Virus record (IMG/VR): IMGVR_UViG_3300021962_005968 | Coordinates: 1-64,000 of that record | Source of the DNA: a virus | Length of the DNA stretch: 64,000 nucleotides | Strand: one strand, 5' to 3' | Shown here: positions 1-9,297 of the stretch, in pieces | Layout: each line of letters opens with the position of its first letter | Position numbering within the stretch: position 1 is the stretch's first letter | The notes under the pieces: generated by a model | The model's database searches: none | The model's input: the letters and a program-made list of their open reading frames with translations, nothing else | What the model was told of the DNA's origin: nothing | Made by a program: the position numbers and the translations under genes

Positions 1-1
1 T

Positions 2-9
2 TATAAATA
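2..9 (+). promoter_or_regulatory. T4-type late promoter for gp22/gp23
   Basis: Exact TATAAATA, the T4 late -10 consensus read by the gp55 sigma factor, which is also encoded in this window. It lies 29 bases before the gp22 start, as expected for a capsid gene. Confidence 0.7.
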
Positions 10-38
10 ATTTGAAACAATCCATTTAGGAGACACTA

Positions 39-1187
39 ATGTCAGTAGAAAGCAAAATTAAACAATTGCTAGAGCGTGTAGATGCGAAATCTAGCCTAGA
101 AGAAGCAGACGCTATGGGTGCAGCTAAAGGTAAAGATACCTCTATCAAAGCAGCTAATGGCGGCGATGCCTCTTCCCCAAAACAAGGTGACTCTGAAGGC
201 GCAAGCTATGAAGAGCGCGATGAAAAGGATGAGAACCAAGGTGCTATTACAGCTAAAGGTATTAGTCAAAATACCATTAAGATGAAGGGACCTGTTGGAG
301 GAACTCCTGATTTTAAAACAGTTGGCGACCTTTCATCCGCAGTAAACCAACCCAATTCTAAGGGCAATGTTCCTGTTGGTGAGGAAGAAGAAGTTGCAGG
401 CGAAGTAATTGCAGAAGAAGAAGTTGAATCAGAAGTTCAGGCTCCTGCAGCAATTGACTTATCCCCAATTTTTGGCGATGATCTCTCAGAAGATTTCAAA
501 GCTAAAGCAACATCTATTTTCGAAGCAGCAGTTATTGCTCGCGTAAATGCAGAAATGGATAAAGTTGCAGCATCTCTAGAAGAGAAATATGCGACTGATG
601 TTGCAGAATACAAAGACGGTATCGTCGAAAAGATTGATTCATATCTCAACTATGTTGTTGAGAATTGGATGAAAGAAAATGAACTAGCCTTAGAAAACGG
701 TCTTCGCACTGAGATTGCTGAAGACTTTATGGCTGGGTTAAAAGTACTATTCAAAGAGCACTACATTGAAGTGCCTGAAGAGAAATACGATGTAATCGGT
801 GAACTACAAGCCAAAGCTGCTGAACTCGAAGCAAAACTAGACGAAGCAATTGGCAGCAATGTAGACCTTAACAAAGAAGTCACTTCTTTAAAGCGTCAAG
901 CAGTTGTAGAAGAATTGTCCAAGGATTTAGCTGACACAGAAGCTGCAAAATTGGGCAAGCTATTAGAGGGTGTTGATTTTGAAAATGAAGATCTTTACAG
1001 AGAAAAAGTTTCTGTAATTAAAGAGAATTATTTTCCAAAGAATGTAGTAACAGAAGGCACTAGCCAATCTGTTCAAGCACAACAGACTTTAACAGAAGAA
1101 ACAGATGTTCCAACTGAATTTACAGATGGTTCGTCAGTAGTTTCTGCATATGCTAAAGCACTTTCAAGATCAATTAAAAGAGCGTAA
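39..1187 (+). CDS. 22: Prohead core scaffolding protein (gp22-like)
   Basis: The 382-residue, strongly acidic, Glu/Ala/Lys-rich protein is predicted to form long helices and coiled coils, especially over residues 150-300. In T4, gp22 is the internal scaffold around which gp23 assembles; it is degraded by the prohead protease during maturation. The call rests on composition, size and position directly upstream of the major capsid gene, as in T4 and cyanophages. The N-terminal ~130 residues are low-complexity (Gly, Ser, Asp, Glu). A good ribosome site (AGGAGA) precedes the ATG. Confidence 0.85.
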   Translation: MSVESKIKQLLERVDAKSSLEEADAMGAAKGKDTSIKAANGGDASSPKQGDSEGASYEERDEKDENQGAITAKGISQNTIKMKGPVGGTPDFKTVGDLSSAVNQPNSKGNVPVGEEEEVAGEVIAEEEVESEVQAPAAIDLSPIFGDDLSEDFKAKATSIFEAAVIARVNAEMDKVAASLEEKYATDVAEYKDGIVEKIDSYLNYVVENWMKENELALENGLRTEIAEDFMAGLKVLFKEHYIEVPEEKYDVIGELQAKAAELEAKLDEAIGSNVDLNKEVTSLKRQAVVEELSKDLADTEAAKLGKLLEGVDFENEDLYREKVSVIKENYFPKNVVTEGTSQSVQAQQTLTEETDVPTEFTDGSSVVSAYAKALSRSIKRA

Positions 1188-1216
1188 TTTTACGACATTC
1201 CATCAAGGAGAAAAAA

Positions 1217-2530
1217 ATGTTTTTATCTGAAAACCTACAACAAAAATGGCAAGCCATTTTAGAGCACCCTGATCTTCCAGAGATCAAGGATTCCTACAAG
1301 CGTGCAGTTACATCTGTATTGTTAGAGAACCAAGAGCGTTCACTACGTGAAGAGCGTAGCGCAATGTTTGAGGCAGCTCCAGCAAACAATATTTCCGCAA
1401 CAAACGGTATTGACAAGTATGATCCAATCATGATTGGTCTAGTACGCCGTGCAATGCCTAACCTAATGGCTTATGACATTTGCGGTGTTCAACCAATGAC
1501 TGGCCCAACAGGCTTGATCTTCGCAATGCGTTCTACTTACGGCGGTGCTCGTACACCTTCAACAAGAACAGAAGCATTGTACAACGAAGCAAACACAGCA
1601 TTCTCAGGCACAGGCGTTGCTCAAACACCAGCAGCAGGAACTTCTTTAGATCCTACAGGTACATTTACTTCTACAACAGCTGGTGGCGTAGCTACAGCAA
1701 CAGCTGAAGCATTAGGTACTTCTGGTTCTGCAGCGTTCAACGAAATGTCTTTCTCTATTGATAAGACAACAGTTACTGCAAAATCACGTGCATTGAAAGC
1801 AGAATACACAGTTGAATTAGCACAAGACTTGAAAGCTATTCACGGTCTTGACGCTGAAGCAGAATTATCAAACATCTTGTCACAAGAATTTATGTTTGAA
1901 ATTAATCGTGAAGTTGTTCGTACAATTTACAAAGTTGCTAAGCCTGGTTCACCAGCAACAGCAACTGCAGGTACATTCGACTTAGACGTTGACTCTAACG
2001 GACGTTGGTCTGTTGAGCGTTTCAAAGGTCTATTGTTCAACATTGAGCGCGATGCTAATCACATTGCTCAAGACACACGTCGTGGTAAAGGTAACTTCAT
2101 CGTTTGCTCTGCAGACGTTGCAAGTGCATTAGCTATGTCAGGTGTTCTAGACTACGCTCCAGCTTTGAGCACAGGTCTAAATGTTGACGATACAGGTAAC
2201 ACATTCGCAGGTGTATTGAATGGCCGTTACAGAGTTTACATTGATCCGTATTCCAGCAACCTAGGTGCAGCAAATCAGTTTTACATGGTTGGTTATAAGG
2301 GTTCTTCTCCTTATGACGCAGGTATGTTCTACTGCCCATATGTTCCTTTACAAATGGTTCGCGCAGTTGATCCTAACAGCTTCCAGCCAAAGATTGGTTT
2401 CAAGACACGTTATGGTTTAATTGCTAACCCATACGTTGTACAATCAGACGGTTATACAAATGATGCAGACACATTTACGGCTGATCGTAATCAGTACTAT
2501 CGTCGTACACGTGTATTGAACTTAATGTAA
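1217..2530 (+). CDS. 23: Major capsid protein (gp23-like)
   Basis: The 437-residue protein has the characteristic gp23 N-terminus (LQQKWQAILEHPDLPEI) and C-terminal half (RYRVYIDPYSSN, then YVPLQMVRAVDPNSFQPKIG). It forms the hexamers of the T4-type head. It is shorter than T4 gp23 (521 residues) and close to cyanophage versions. A Thr/Ala/Gly-rich segment around residues 115-175 is probably a surface-exposed insertion loop. It follows gp22 by 29 bases with AAGGAG as ribosome site, and a strong terminator follows it. Codon use is smoother and more GC-rich than in neighbours, typical of a highly expressed gene. Confidence 0.97.
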   Translation: MFLSENLQQKWQAILEHPDLPEIKDSYKRAVTSVLLENQERSLREERSAMFEAAPANNISATNGIDKYDPIMIGLVRRAMPNLMAYDICGVQPMTGPTGLIFAMRSTYGGARTPSTRTEALYNEANTAFSGTGVAQTPAAGTSLDPTGTFTSTTAGGVATATAEALGTSGSAAFNEMSFSIDKTTVTAKSRALKAEYTVELAQDLKAIHGLDAEAELSNILSQEFMFEINREVVRTIYKVAKPGSPATATAGTFDLDVDSNGRWSVERFKGLLFNIERDANHIAQDTRRGKGNFIVCSADVASALAMSGVLDYAPALSTGLNVDDTGNTFAGVLNGRYRVYIDPYSSNLGAANQFYMVGYKGSSPYDAGMFYCPYVPLQMVRAVDPNSFQPKIGFKTRYGLIANPYVVQSDGYTNDADTFTADRNQYYRRTRVLNLM

Positions 2531-2582
2531 TCTATACATTATTAAACCGACATTAAGATCGGTACAGTCCTAGACTGATTTA

Positions 2583-2608
2583 AAGGGGGAAGAAATTCCC
2601 CCTTTTTT
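2583..2608 (+). terminator. Rho-independent terminator after gp23
   Basis: A perfect 9-bp stem (AAGGGGGAA / TTCCCCCTT) is closed by a GAAA (GNRA-type) tetraloop and followed by a run of T. It ends the gp22-gp23 transcript just before a new late promoter. Confidence 0.9.
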
Positions 2609-2613
2609 GCCTT

Positions 2614-2621
2614 TATAAATA
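2614..2621 (+). promoter_or_regulatory. T4-type late promoter
   Basis: Exact TATAAATA immediately after the gp23 terminator and 23 bases before the tail-tube-fold gene. Confidence 0.65.
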
Positions 2622-2644
2622 TTAATGTTAGCAAAGGATGTTAA

Positions 2645-3229
2645 ATGTACACTGCAAATATAGATGTTTTACAACAGAACTATAATAGTTCTCTTCCTAA
2701 GACATACGATTTTCTAAGACCAAACGCGTTTAAATTTTCGGTAAAAGATTTACCTGGTACTTCTTTTACTTGTCAATCGGCAAATTTACCGCAATTGTCT
2801 TTGGGTTTTGCAGTACAGCCAACACCCTTTGTTGATGTTCCTCGTATTGGTGATAAATTAGATTTCGGAGAATTCACTATTAGATTTATTATATCTGAAG
2901 ATATGTCAAATTATTTAGAATTATATAGATGGCTAATTGCATTGGGATTTCCTCAAGACTACACGCAATTTGGACAATTTGTTAAGAATAGACCAAGTGC
3001 ATTTCCATTTAAAACAAACTTAAAAGGTGAATCAGAAGTTTTGGCATACTCGGATGGTACTTTAACGATTTTAGACTCGACAAATACCCCTAAAGTAAAT
3101 ATAATATATAAAGACATATTCCCGGTGTCTTTGGAAGCTTTGGATTTTGATATAGCTTCAGCAAGCGTTGAATATTTTACGGCAATCGCTTCATTTAAAT
3201 ATACCCTGTTTGAGGTGGAGCAACTTTAA
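2645..3229 (+). CDS. Tail-tube-fold structural protein (gp19/gp54/gp3-like)
   Basis: 194-residue protein. Residues 20-100 show the pattern of T4-like tube proteins: an F-x-V-x-x-LPG start of the tube domain, a CQSANLP segment, and an ED-x-SNYLELYRWL helix. The C-terminus (LDFDIASASVEYFTAIASFKYTLFEV) resembles the last strands of gp19/gp54. In cyanophages the gene after gp23 is often gp3 (tail completion), so it could be the tube, tube cap or terminator. I am confident of a tail-tube-type fold but not of the exact role. It is late-expressed from its own TATAAATA promoter. Confidence 0.6.
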   Translation: MYTANIDVLQQNYNSSLPKTYDFLRPNAFKFSVKDLPGTSFTCQSANLPQLSLGFAVQPTPFVDVPRIGDKLDFGEFTIRFIISEDMSNYLELYRWLIALGFPQDYTQFGQFVKNRPSAFPFKTNLKGESEVLAYSDGTLTILDSTNTPKVNIIYKDIFPVSLEALDFDIASASVEYFTAIASFKYTLFEVEQL

Positions 3230-3246
3230 TTAACTATGGAGATTTT

Positions 3247-4146
3247 ATGGCAAATAATAAAACTGGTTTGAAAAACATTCCAAAAATTCCGGTACCAAAA
3301 TTTAACAAACCGGCCGCAGCACCAGCTGCTCCTCAACAACCTCAACAAGGACAATTGCAAATCAACATTGATGATTTGCGTAAAGAGAAAATCTTTATTG
3401 CTACTCCCTGTTACGGCGGCATGCTTACAGAAGCATATTTCCGTTCAATGGTTCGCACATTGACCTTCTTTAACCAACACCAAATTCCTATTGCGTTTGG
3501 TACTATTGCGAATGAGTCTTTAGTTACTCGTGCCCGTAATGTGTTGGTTGCTTACTTCCTTCAAAGCAATTACACACGTTTATTATTCATTGACGCAGAC
3601 ATTGAATTTCAAGTTGAAGATGTGTTGAAGCTAATTGCTCACAACAAAGAAGTTTGTGTTGGTGCATATCCTAAGAAGGGTGTTAACTGGCAACGTATTA
3701 AAGATAGCATTAATTCTAAACAAGGCAAAGAAATTTCTGATCGCGAAATTGCGGCTGCTGGTTCAGACTATGCAATTAACTTCAAATTCGTTAATCGCGA
3801 CTTGAAACAAATTGCTATTGAGAATGGTGTTATTAAATTGCACGATGGAGCTACAGGCTTTATGATGATTAAGCGTGAAGCAGTCGACAAGATGATCGCA
3901 GCATATCCTGAGTTGAAGTATAACAATGACTTGAATACTCCTCCAGATTTGCAAGACTTCTTCTATGCATTCTTCGACACTATGATCGATCCGAAAGACA
4001 AGCGTTATTTGTCTGAGGACTACACATTCAGCAGACGCTGGCAAGATATTGGTGGAGATATTTGGCTCGACCCAACAATCTCATTGAACCACTATGGTTC
4101 TTTTAACTTCCAGGGTAATCCTGCACAAATTATTCAAATTGGGTAA
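3247..4146 (+). CDS. GT-A family glycosyltransferase
   Basis: 299 residues. After a Pro/Ala/Gln-rich N-terminal tail (residues 10-40) comes a GT-A-like domain: FIATPCYGG at about 50, RARNVLV at about 96, and the metal-binding DAD (IDADIEF) at 116-118. Related phage and bacterial proteins carry the same RARN...DAD layout. The acceptor is unknown; a virion protein, modified DNA or a host surface sugar are all possible. It lies between structural genes and uvsY with an 8-base gap to uvsY. Confidence 0.75.
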   Translation: MANNKTGLKNIPKIPVPKFNKPAAAPAAPQQPQQGQLQINIDDLRKEKIFIATPCYGGMLTEAYFRSMVRTLTFFNQHQIPIAFGTIANESLVTRARNVLVAYFLQSNYTRLLFIDADIEFQVEDVLKLIAHNKEVCVGAYPKKGVNWQRIKDSINSKQGKEISDREIAAAGSDYAINFKFVNRDLKQIAIENGVIKLHDGATGFMMIKREAVDKMIAAYPELKYNNDLNTPPDLQDFFYAFFDTMIDPKDKRYLSEDYTFSRRWQDIGGDIWLDPTISLNHYGSFNFQGNPAQIIQIG

Positions 4147-4153
4147 TTAAAAT

Positions 4154-4594
4154 ATGAAGCTCACAGATTTACAAAATCTGTGGGCAGATGATTGCAAGAT
4201 TGACGAAACTAATCTAGGTCATGAATCTGCTCGCACACCCACCTTACATTCTAAGTATTTAAATTTTTTATCATCTACTCGACTTAATTTACGAAAAGCT
4301 GAGTCTGACTACTTAAACCTTCGCCGCAAAAAGTACAAATATTTCAGAGGAGAAATGACTCAACTGGAATTAACTGACGAAGGCTGGGAACAATGGCAAG
4401 GAAATAAACCATTAAAAAATGAAATGGATGAATTTCTACAAGTAGATCCTGATCTAATTATTTTGCAAGACAAAATTGAATATTTTAAAACAGTCATGTA
4501 TCAGCTTGAACAAATTATTAGATCATTGAACAGTCGAACATGGGATATTAAAAATGCAATCGAATGGACTAAATTTACTAACGGTATGATGTAA
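4154..4594 (+). CDS. uvsY: UvsY recombination mediator
   Basis: 146 residues (T4 UvsY is 137). UvsY loads the UvsX recombinase onto gp32-coated single-stranded DNA. The start (LTDLQNLWADDCKID) and the helical region with FLSSTRLNLRKAESDYLNLRR and KYKYFRGEM match the family. It is fused by a 1-base overlap (TAATG) to uvsW, as in related phages, which supports coupled translation. Confidence 0.9.
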   Translation: MKLTDLQNLWADDCKIDETNLGHESARTPTLHSKYLNFLSSTRLNLRKAESDYLNLRRKKYKYFRGEMTQLELTDEGWEQWQGNKPLKNEMDEFLQVDPDLIILQDKIEYFKTVMYQLEQIIRSLNSRTWDIKNAIEWTKFTNGMM

Positions 4595-6078
4595 TGTCTG
4601 ATATAAGAATAAGAAAAAAGAATGAAGTATATTTAAATGTTGATGCTGAACCTTCAATTGCACAAGAATTGAACGATCATTTTTCATTTGAAGTACCCGG
4701 CGCAAAATTCCATCCTCTTTATAGATCAAAGATGTGGGATGGCCGTGTCCGTCTTTTTTCGATGTTCACAAAAGAACTGTATGTTGGTTTAAAAGATTAT
4801 GTTGAACATTTTGCTAAAGAACGTGGATATACTGTGGATTATTCCGAGTATGTTCATACTGCTGACACCTGCACCCTTGAAGAAATACGAGAGTTTATTG
4901 CAAACTTAAATATTGGTTCAAAGGGCCAACCTCTTGAGATGAGAGATTATCAGGTTGAAGCTGTTTATAAAGCTATTAGCGATGGTAGACGTTTGCTTTT
5001 ATCCCCTACAGGTTCTGGTAAATCGTATATCATTTACTGTATTATGCGTTGGCACGAACAATTTAATCGTAGACAATTAGTTCTTGTTCCTACTACATCG
5101 CTTGTTGAGCAGATGTATTCCGATTTTCAAGATTATTCTTGTTTAAATGGATGGAAAGCATCTACCCATTGTCATCGTATTTACGGCGGCCATGAGAAGT
5201 CTAACGAATATGATGTTGTTATTAGTACTTGGCAATCAATCTATAAATTACCTAAAAAATTCTTTGATGATTTTCAGGCAATTTACGGAGACGAAGCCCA
5301 CTTATTTAAGGCAAAATCGTTAACGGGTATTCTAAATAAATGTCCCGGTGCACCGTATCGTGTAGGTACTACTGGCACATTGGATGGTACTCAAACGCAC
5401 AAACTAGTATTAGAGGGTTTATTTGGACCCGTGTATAAAGTTACTACAACTAAGAAACTTATTACAAGTAAGACCTTAGCAGATCTGCAAATATATAATT
5501 TAATATTAGATTATTCGGATGAAATTAAAAAGGCACTTAAAGGAAAGACATATCAAGAAGAAATGGACTTTCTAGTACAGCATGAACCTCGAAATAAATT
5601 TATCCGCAATTTAACATTAAAGCAAGAGGGCAACAGTCTTGTACTATTTCAGTATGTTGAAAAACACGGTAAAGTATTATATGAGATGATTAATTCGAAA
5701 GCCGAAAATCGAAAGGTGTTTTTTGTGTACGGAGGTACAGATACTGAACAGAGAGAACAAATTCGAGCATTGACAGAAACCGAAAAGGATGCTATAATAG
5801 TAGCATCATATGGAACTTTCTCTACAGGAATAAATATTAAAAACCTACATAATATTATTTTTGCATCTCCCTCTAAATCTCGTATTAGAAATTTGCAATC
5901 TATTGGTAGGGGATTGAGAACAAGTGAGACTAAAAGTAGTTGTAACTTATATGATATAGGCGATGATTTGACTTGGAAGTCTAAAAAGAATTATACTTTA
6001 TTACACATGATAGAACGAATCAAAATCTATAACGATGAACATTTTGAATACAAACTAATAAAAGTAAAACTACAATGA
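4594..6078 (+). CDS. uvsW: UvsW DNA/RNA helicase (SF2)
   Basis: The 494-residue protein has an N-terminal UvsW-specific domain (1-110), Walker A SPTGSGKS at 137-144, DEAH at 233-236, and a C-terminal helicase domain ending with motif VI (QSIGRGLR). UvsW unwinds R-loops and branched recombination intermediates and helps switch T4 from origin- to recombination-dependent replication. The length fits the family (T4 503). It overlaps the next gene by four bases (ATGA). Confidence 0.95.
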   Translation: MSDIRIRKKNEVYLNVDAEPSIAQELNDHFSFEVPGAKFHPLYRSKMWDGRVRLFSMFTKELYVGLKDYVEHFAKERGYTVDYSEYVHTADTCTLEEIREFIANLNIGSKGQPLEMRDYQVEAVYKAISDGRRLLLSPTGSGKSYIIYCIMRWHEQFNRRQLVLVPTTSLVEQMYSDFQDYSCLNGWKASTHCHRIYGGHEKSNEYDVVISTWQSIYKLPKKFFDDFQAIYGDEAHLFKAKSLTGILNKCPGAPYRVGTTGTLDGTQTHKLVLEGLFGPVYKVTTTKKLITSKTLADLQIYNLILDYSDEIKKALKGKTYQEEMDFLVQHEPRNKFIRNLTLKQEGNSLVLFQYVEKHGKVLYEMINSKAENRKVFFVYGGTDTEQREQIRALTETEKDAIIVASYGTFSTGINIKNLHNIIFASPSKSRIRNLQSIGRGLRTSETKSSCNLYDIGDDLTWKSKKNYTLLHMIERIKIYNDEHFEYKLIKVKLQ

Positions 6079-6503
6079 ACCAAACATATAAACTATTAAA
6101 ACTTAACAGCGGTGAAGACATAGTTTGTAAAACTGAAGAAAACTTATCATTAACGGATAAACAGAGTATATTCATTCAAGATCCAATGGTTTTGAATCAA
6201 GTAAGGACTCAGTTTGGAGCAGGGGTAATGGAATCATATACATTGTCCCCTTGGCTTGCTTTATCCGATGATGAGTTTTATGAAATACCTGTACATTATA
6301 TTATATTAGCTGCTAATGTTAAAGACACATTGAAAGATAATTATATCAAGTATGTACAAGATCGTAAAGAAGCTGAATTAAATGAAAGAATGACAGCCGA
6401 AGATCTTGAAGTTGAAGAATCTGATAACCAAATTGAAAAAGAAGATAACCATGAAAACAGTAGCAACACCCCCAGAATTAGACGCGGAAAACTTGTCCAC
6501 TAA
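6075..6503 (+). CDS. Conserved phage protein, Sm-like architecture
   Basis: 142 residues, no assigned function. The N-terminus (YKLLKLNSGEDIVCKTEE) followed by IFIQDPMVL and PWLAL resembles small Sm/LSm-like beta-barrel proteins common in T4-like marine phages. It shares this layout with the protein at 46446-46763, so the two look like paralogues. The C-terminal 35 residues are acidic and disordered and overlap the start of gp55 in another frame. RNA binding is only a guess from the fold resemblance. Confidence 0.6.
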   Translation: MNQTYKLLKLNSGEDIVCKTEENLSLTDKQSIFIQDPMVLNQVRTQFGAGVMESYTLSPWLALSDDEFYEIPVHYIILAANVKDTLKDNYIKYVQDRKEAELNERMTAEDLEVEESDNQIEKEDNHENSSNTPRIRRGKLVH

Positions 6504-7056
6504 AAAGGCAATGCCTGTATCGTCGCATTATGTAGATAATAAAAAGTTTCTACAGGCACTTATAGAATATAGACAACTTGTAGATGAAGCCGCAGCTAGA
6601 GGCGAGGAAGCCCCGGTAGTTTCTAGATATATCGGTGAATGTTTTATTAAGATTGCTACGCACTTATCATATAAATCTAATTTTATTAATTACACATTTA
6701 AAGATGATATGATTTCAGACGGCATTGAAAACTGTCTAACAGCTGTTGTAAAATTTGATCCTTCAAAATCTTCAAACCCATTTGCATACTACACACAAAT
6801 TATTTACTTTGCTTTTATTCGTCGTATCCAAAAAGAGAAAAAGCAACAGGCTACTAAATATAAATTGATTGAGAATATGGATATTGATTCATTAATCTTA
6901 CAAGAACATGACAATGGTGAATTTGGCACACAATTCCTAGATTACCTAAAACGACAAATGGACACAGTCGATATTGAGAAACGGGTAATGAACATTCCGA
7001 AAAAGGCTAAAAAAGTTCAAGATGATATCGAAAATCCGCTTGACCTTGATGACTAA
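6451..7056 (+). CDS. 55: Late-transcription sigma factor (gp55-like)
   Basis: 201 residues from the ATG at 6451; an upstream in-frame start at 6406 would lie deep inside the previous gene and add a Lys-rich tail. gp55 is the T4 sigma factor that recognises TATAAATA with the sliding clamp as co-activator. The central region (DDMISDGIENCLTAVVKFDPSKSSNPFAYYTQIIYFAFIRRI, a sigma region 2-like stretch) is diagnostic. Its promoters are visible across this window. Confidence 0.9.
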   Translation: MKTVATPPELDAENLSTKKAMPVSSHYVDNKKFLQALIEYRQLVDEAAARGEEAPVVSRYIGECFIKIATHLSYKSNFINYTFKDDMISDGIENCLTAVVKFDPSKSSNPFAYYTQIIYFAFIRRIQKEKKQQATKYKLIENMDIDSLILQEHDNGEFGTQFLDYLKRQMDTVDIEKRVMNIPKKAKKVQDDIENPLDLDD

Positions 7057-7068
7057 ACACTATATAAT
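7040..7068 (+). promoter_or_regulatory. Sigma70-like promoter upstream of the queE operon
   Basis: TTGACC (7040-7045), 17-bp spacer, TATAAT (7063-7068), 26 bases before the small membrane gene at 7095. A near-late motif TATAAATT at 7075-7082 overlaps the expected start region. Confidence 0.65.
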
Positions 7069-7094
7069 ATGTAGTATAAATTCTCGGAGATGTT

Positions 7095-7265
7095 ATGGAA
7101 GTACAACCTAAAGATACGAGCAAGGGACATTTTTATGTTAGCCTTGCAAAAAGTTTTATTCGCATAGGAGCAGGCATTGCTCTTATTTGGCCAGAAAGTA
7201 TTTTACTTGCTGGTTTTTTGTTAATTGTTGCAGAGATGCTCGGCATTCTTGAGGAGCTAGTATAA
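7095..7265 (+). CDS. Small membrane protein
   Basis: A 56-residue open frame begins MEVQPKDTSKG and has a hydrophobic stretch over residues 21-50 consistent with one or two membrane passes. It has a ribosome site (CGGAG), follows a clear promoter, and its stop overlaps the queE start (TAATG), so it is very probably translated. No function recognised. Confidence 0.6.
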   Translation: MEVQPKDTSKGHFYVSLAKSFIRIGAGIALIWPESILLAGFLLIVAEMLGILEELV

Positions 7266-8134
7266 TGGCAAAATTGAAAGTATCAGAATTATTTTATAGT
7301 ATTCAGGGTGAAGGTAGGTACATGGGAGTACCTTCCGTGTTCTTGAGAACGTTCGGTTGCAACTTTACTTGCGACGGTTTTGGAATGCCGAAAGGTGAAA
7401 AAAGCGATGAAAGAAATGTTATTGCGATTAAGGCTGATAGCTTTAAAAATTATAATGACTTGCCTCTTGTACATACTGGTTGTGATTCCTATGCTAGTTG
7501 GGATCCTCGTTTTAAGCATCTTAGCCCTGTACTCGACATTGAAGCTGTTGTGGAAGCAATCGTCGATTCCCTCCCAGGAAAAGAATGGCAAGACGAACAC
7601 CTAGTAATTACAGGTGGTGAACCTTTATTGGGTTGGCAAAAACAATATCCCGAATTATTGAATCACTCTAAAATGTTAGCATTGAAAGAACTAACATTTG
7701 AGACAAATGGCACTCAGCCACTGACATCTGATTTTAAACAATATCTTTTAAATTGGACTTTGAATAATAAAGGGCGTACTAGTAGAAGAGGAGCAGATGC
7801 TTTAACATTCTCAGTATCTCCTAAGTTATCAGTATCAGGTGAAAAATGGGAAGATGCTATTTGCCCTGAAATTGTAGCAGGTTATGAGTGGTGTGGATAC
7901 ACATATCTTAAATTTGTAATCGCATCACCTCAAGATGCAGAAGAAGCAGAAGAAGCAGTAAATGCATATCGTAAAGCTGGTTTTTCGGGTCCTGTGTATC
8001 TTATGCCTCTCGGCGGTACTGAGCAGTTGTACTCTATTAATAATCGCAATGTTGCAGAACTCGCAATGCGAAAAGGTTGGAGATATTCAGATAGACTCCA
8101 AATTCCATTGTTTAAAAATGCCTGGGGCACTTGA
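7265..8134 (+). CDS. queE: QueE-like 7-carboxy-7-deazaguanine synthase (radical SAM)
   Basis: 289 residues. QueE converts 6-carboxy-tetrahydropterin to 7-carboxy-7-deazaguanine (CDG). Seen: FYSIQGEGRYMGVPSVFLRTFGC (substrate/SAM region), C32 and C36, C73, and the SAM-binding GGEP at 117-120. The usual bacterial cluster CxxxCxxC is not present: after C36 the next Cys is C73, so the iron-sulfur triad probably uses an insertion-bearing arrangement. It works with folE, queD and dpdA nearby. It overlaps the next gene by four bases. Confidence 0.88.
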   Translation: MAKLKVSELFYSIQGEGRYMGVPSVFLRTFGCNFTCDGFGMPKGEKSDERNVIAIKADSFKNYNDLPLVHTGCDSYASWDPRFKHLSPVLDIEAVVEAIVDSLPGKEWQDEHLVITGGEPLLGWQKQYPELLNHSKMLALKELTFETNGTQPLTSDFKQYLLNWTLNNKGRTSRRGADALTFSVSPKLSVSGEKWEDAICPEIVAGYEWCGYTYLKFVIASPQDAEEAEEAVNAYRKAGFSGPVYLMPLGGTEQLYSINNRNVAELAMRKGWRYSDRLQIPLFKNAWGT

Positions 8135-9048
8135 TGATCAATATAAACACCGATAAAGATCTTTATAGGTGTGACCCTGAAGATTATATTTTTAAGTCTT
8201 TAGACTTTGCGAAGTCTTTGCCTATAGTAGAAGCAAACGATGTAAATATTCATTTCTTCTGGAAAGTGCCAGGGGTGTTCGGCCGTAAACAATTATTGCC
8301 TATTAAATCTGCAATAGCAACTCAAAATTTAAATACTACAAAAATTATACTATGGTCTAATGTAGATTTAAGTGACAATGAATATTTAAAACCATATCTT
8401 AAATATATTGATTTGAAAATATGGGATTTGCAAGCTGAGGCAAAAAATACTATTTTAGAAGATTGTCAATTTTTAAATAATGCGGAAGATGGACTTAGAT
8501 ATTTAGATAGCGATATTTTTAGACTTTTATGTCTGCACAAGTATGGCGGTTTCTATTGCGATATGGACATGGTATTGTTGAGAGATTTTAATCCGTTGAC
8601 ACCATATCAATTTGCTTATCAGTGGTCTGCGTCAGGTGTTGAATCTAAAATTAAATGGGCAGAATGGGATACAACTGTTTTAAATGTGAACAATGCAATT
8701 GTTAATATTCACAGAGGCAGCAAGTTGTCGTTGGACTTATTGAATACGTTGAAACATACCAGACCGCAATCTCAATCAAATTGTTGGGGAAGAGATTTGC
8801 TTAACAGAGTAATCATTGGAAGAGATGATTGTGTTGTTTTCCCGTGTGCTTGGTTTAACACCGAATGGTTATATGTGGACAAACCAATATTGTCATTTAG
8901 TGCATCATATGAGGCTAAGGATAAAGAATTTGATGGGGCGTTTACATGGCATTGGCATAATCAATGGGGCGCTGAAATTGAAGAGCACAGTAAGTTTTAT
9001 AATTTAGAACAAAAAATTGAAAGACTTTTTATTGAAAAGGGGTTATAA
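8131..9048 (+). CDS. DXD sugar-binding glycosyltransferase (GT32-like)
   Basis: 305 residues. The segment SDIFRLLCLHKYGGFYCDMD, with DMD at 144-146, is the signature of the Gly_transf_sug/GT32-type family, which transfers a hexose from a nucleotide sugar. HFFWKVPG near residue 41 matches the N-terminal IHxxW strand. It lies between queE and folE in the deazaguanine module, which raises the possibility that it acts on modified DNA rather than on a surface glycan. This link is positional only. Confidence 0.75.
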   Translation: MMININTDKDLYRCDPEDYIFKSLDFAKSLPIVEANDVNIHFFWKVPGVFGRKQLLPIKSAIATQNLNTTKIILWSNVDLSDNEYLKPYLKYIDLKIWDLQAEAKNTILEDCQFLNNAEDGLRYLDSDIFRLLCLHKYGGFYCDMDMVLLRDFNPLTPYQFAYQWSASGVESKIKWAEWDTTVLNVNNAIVNIHRGSKLSLDLLNTLKHTRPQSQSNCWGRDLLNRVIIGRDDCVVFPCAWFNTEWLYVDKPILSFSASYEAKDKEFDGAFTWHWHNQWGAEIEEHSKFYNLEQKIERLFIEKGL

Positions 9049-9049
9049 T

Positions 9050-9256
9050 ATGAATAGAATGAAATGGGATGTTGAAGAAATGGGACGCGAAATGCGTTCA
9101 CCATATAACGATGGATTTTATACATTTGAAATTAAAAAGAAATTGTATGAAATTAAATGGGCAGTAGATAAACAACTAGAAAATTCGCCAACATATGTAG
9201 GTGAACCAGAATGGTTAGAAGAAAACAATATAAATAATAAAGTTACACAACGGTAA
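9050..9256 (+). CDS. Hypothetical protein
   Basis: 68 residues from the ATG at 9050, one base after the previous stop; a longer frame from 9017 would overlap the glycosyltransferase. Charged, mostly helical, beginning MNRMKWDVEEMGREMRSPYN. No family recognised. Confidence 0.5.
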   Translation: MNRMKWDVEEMGREMRSPYNDGFYTFEIKKKLYEIKWAVDKQLENSPTYVGEPEWLEENNINNKVTQR

Positions 9257-9297
9257 CGAATTTCAATTATCATATCCGAGTTAGGAAGGATTCTAAA

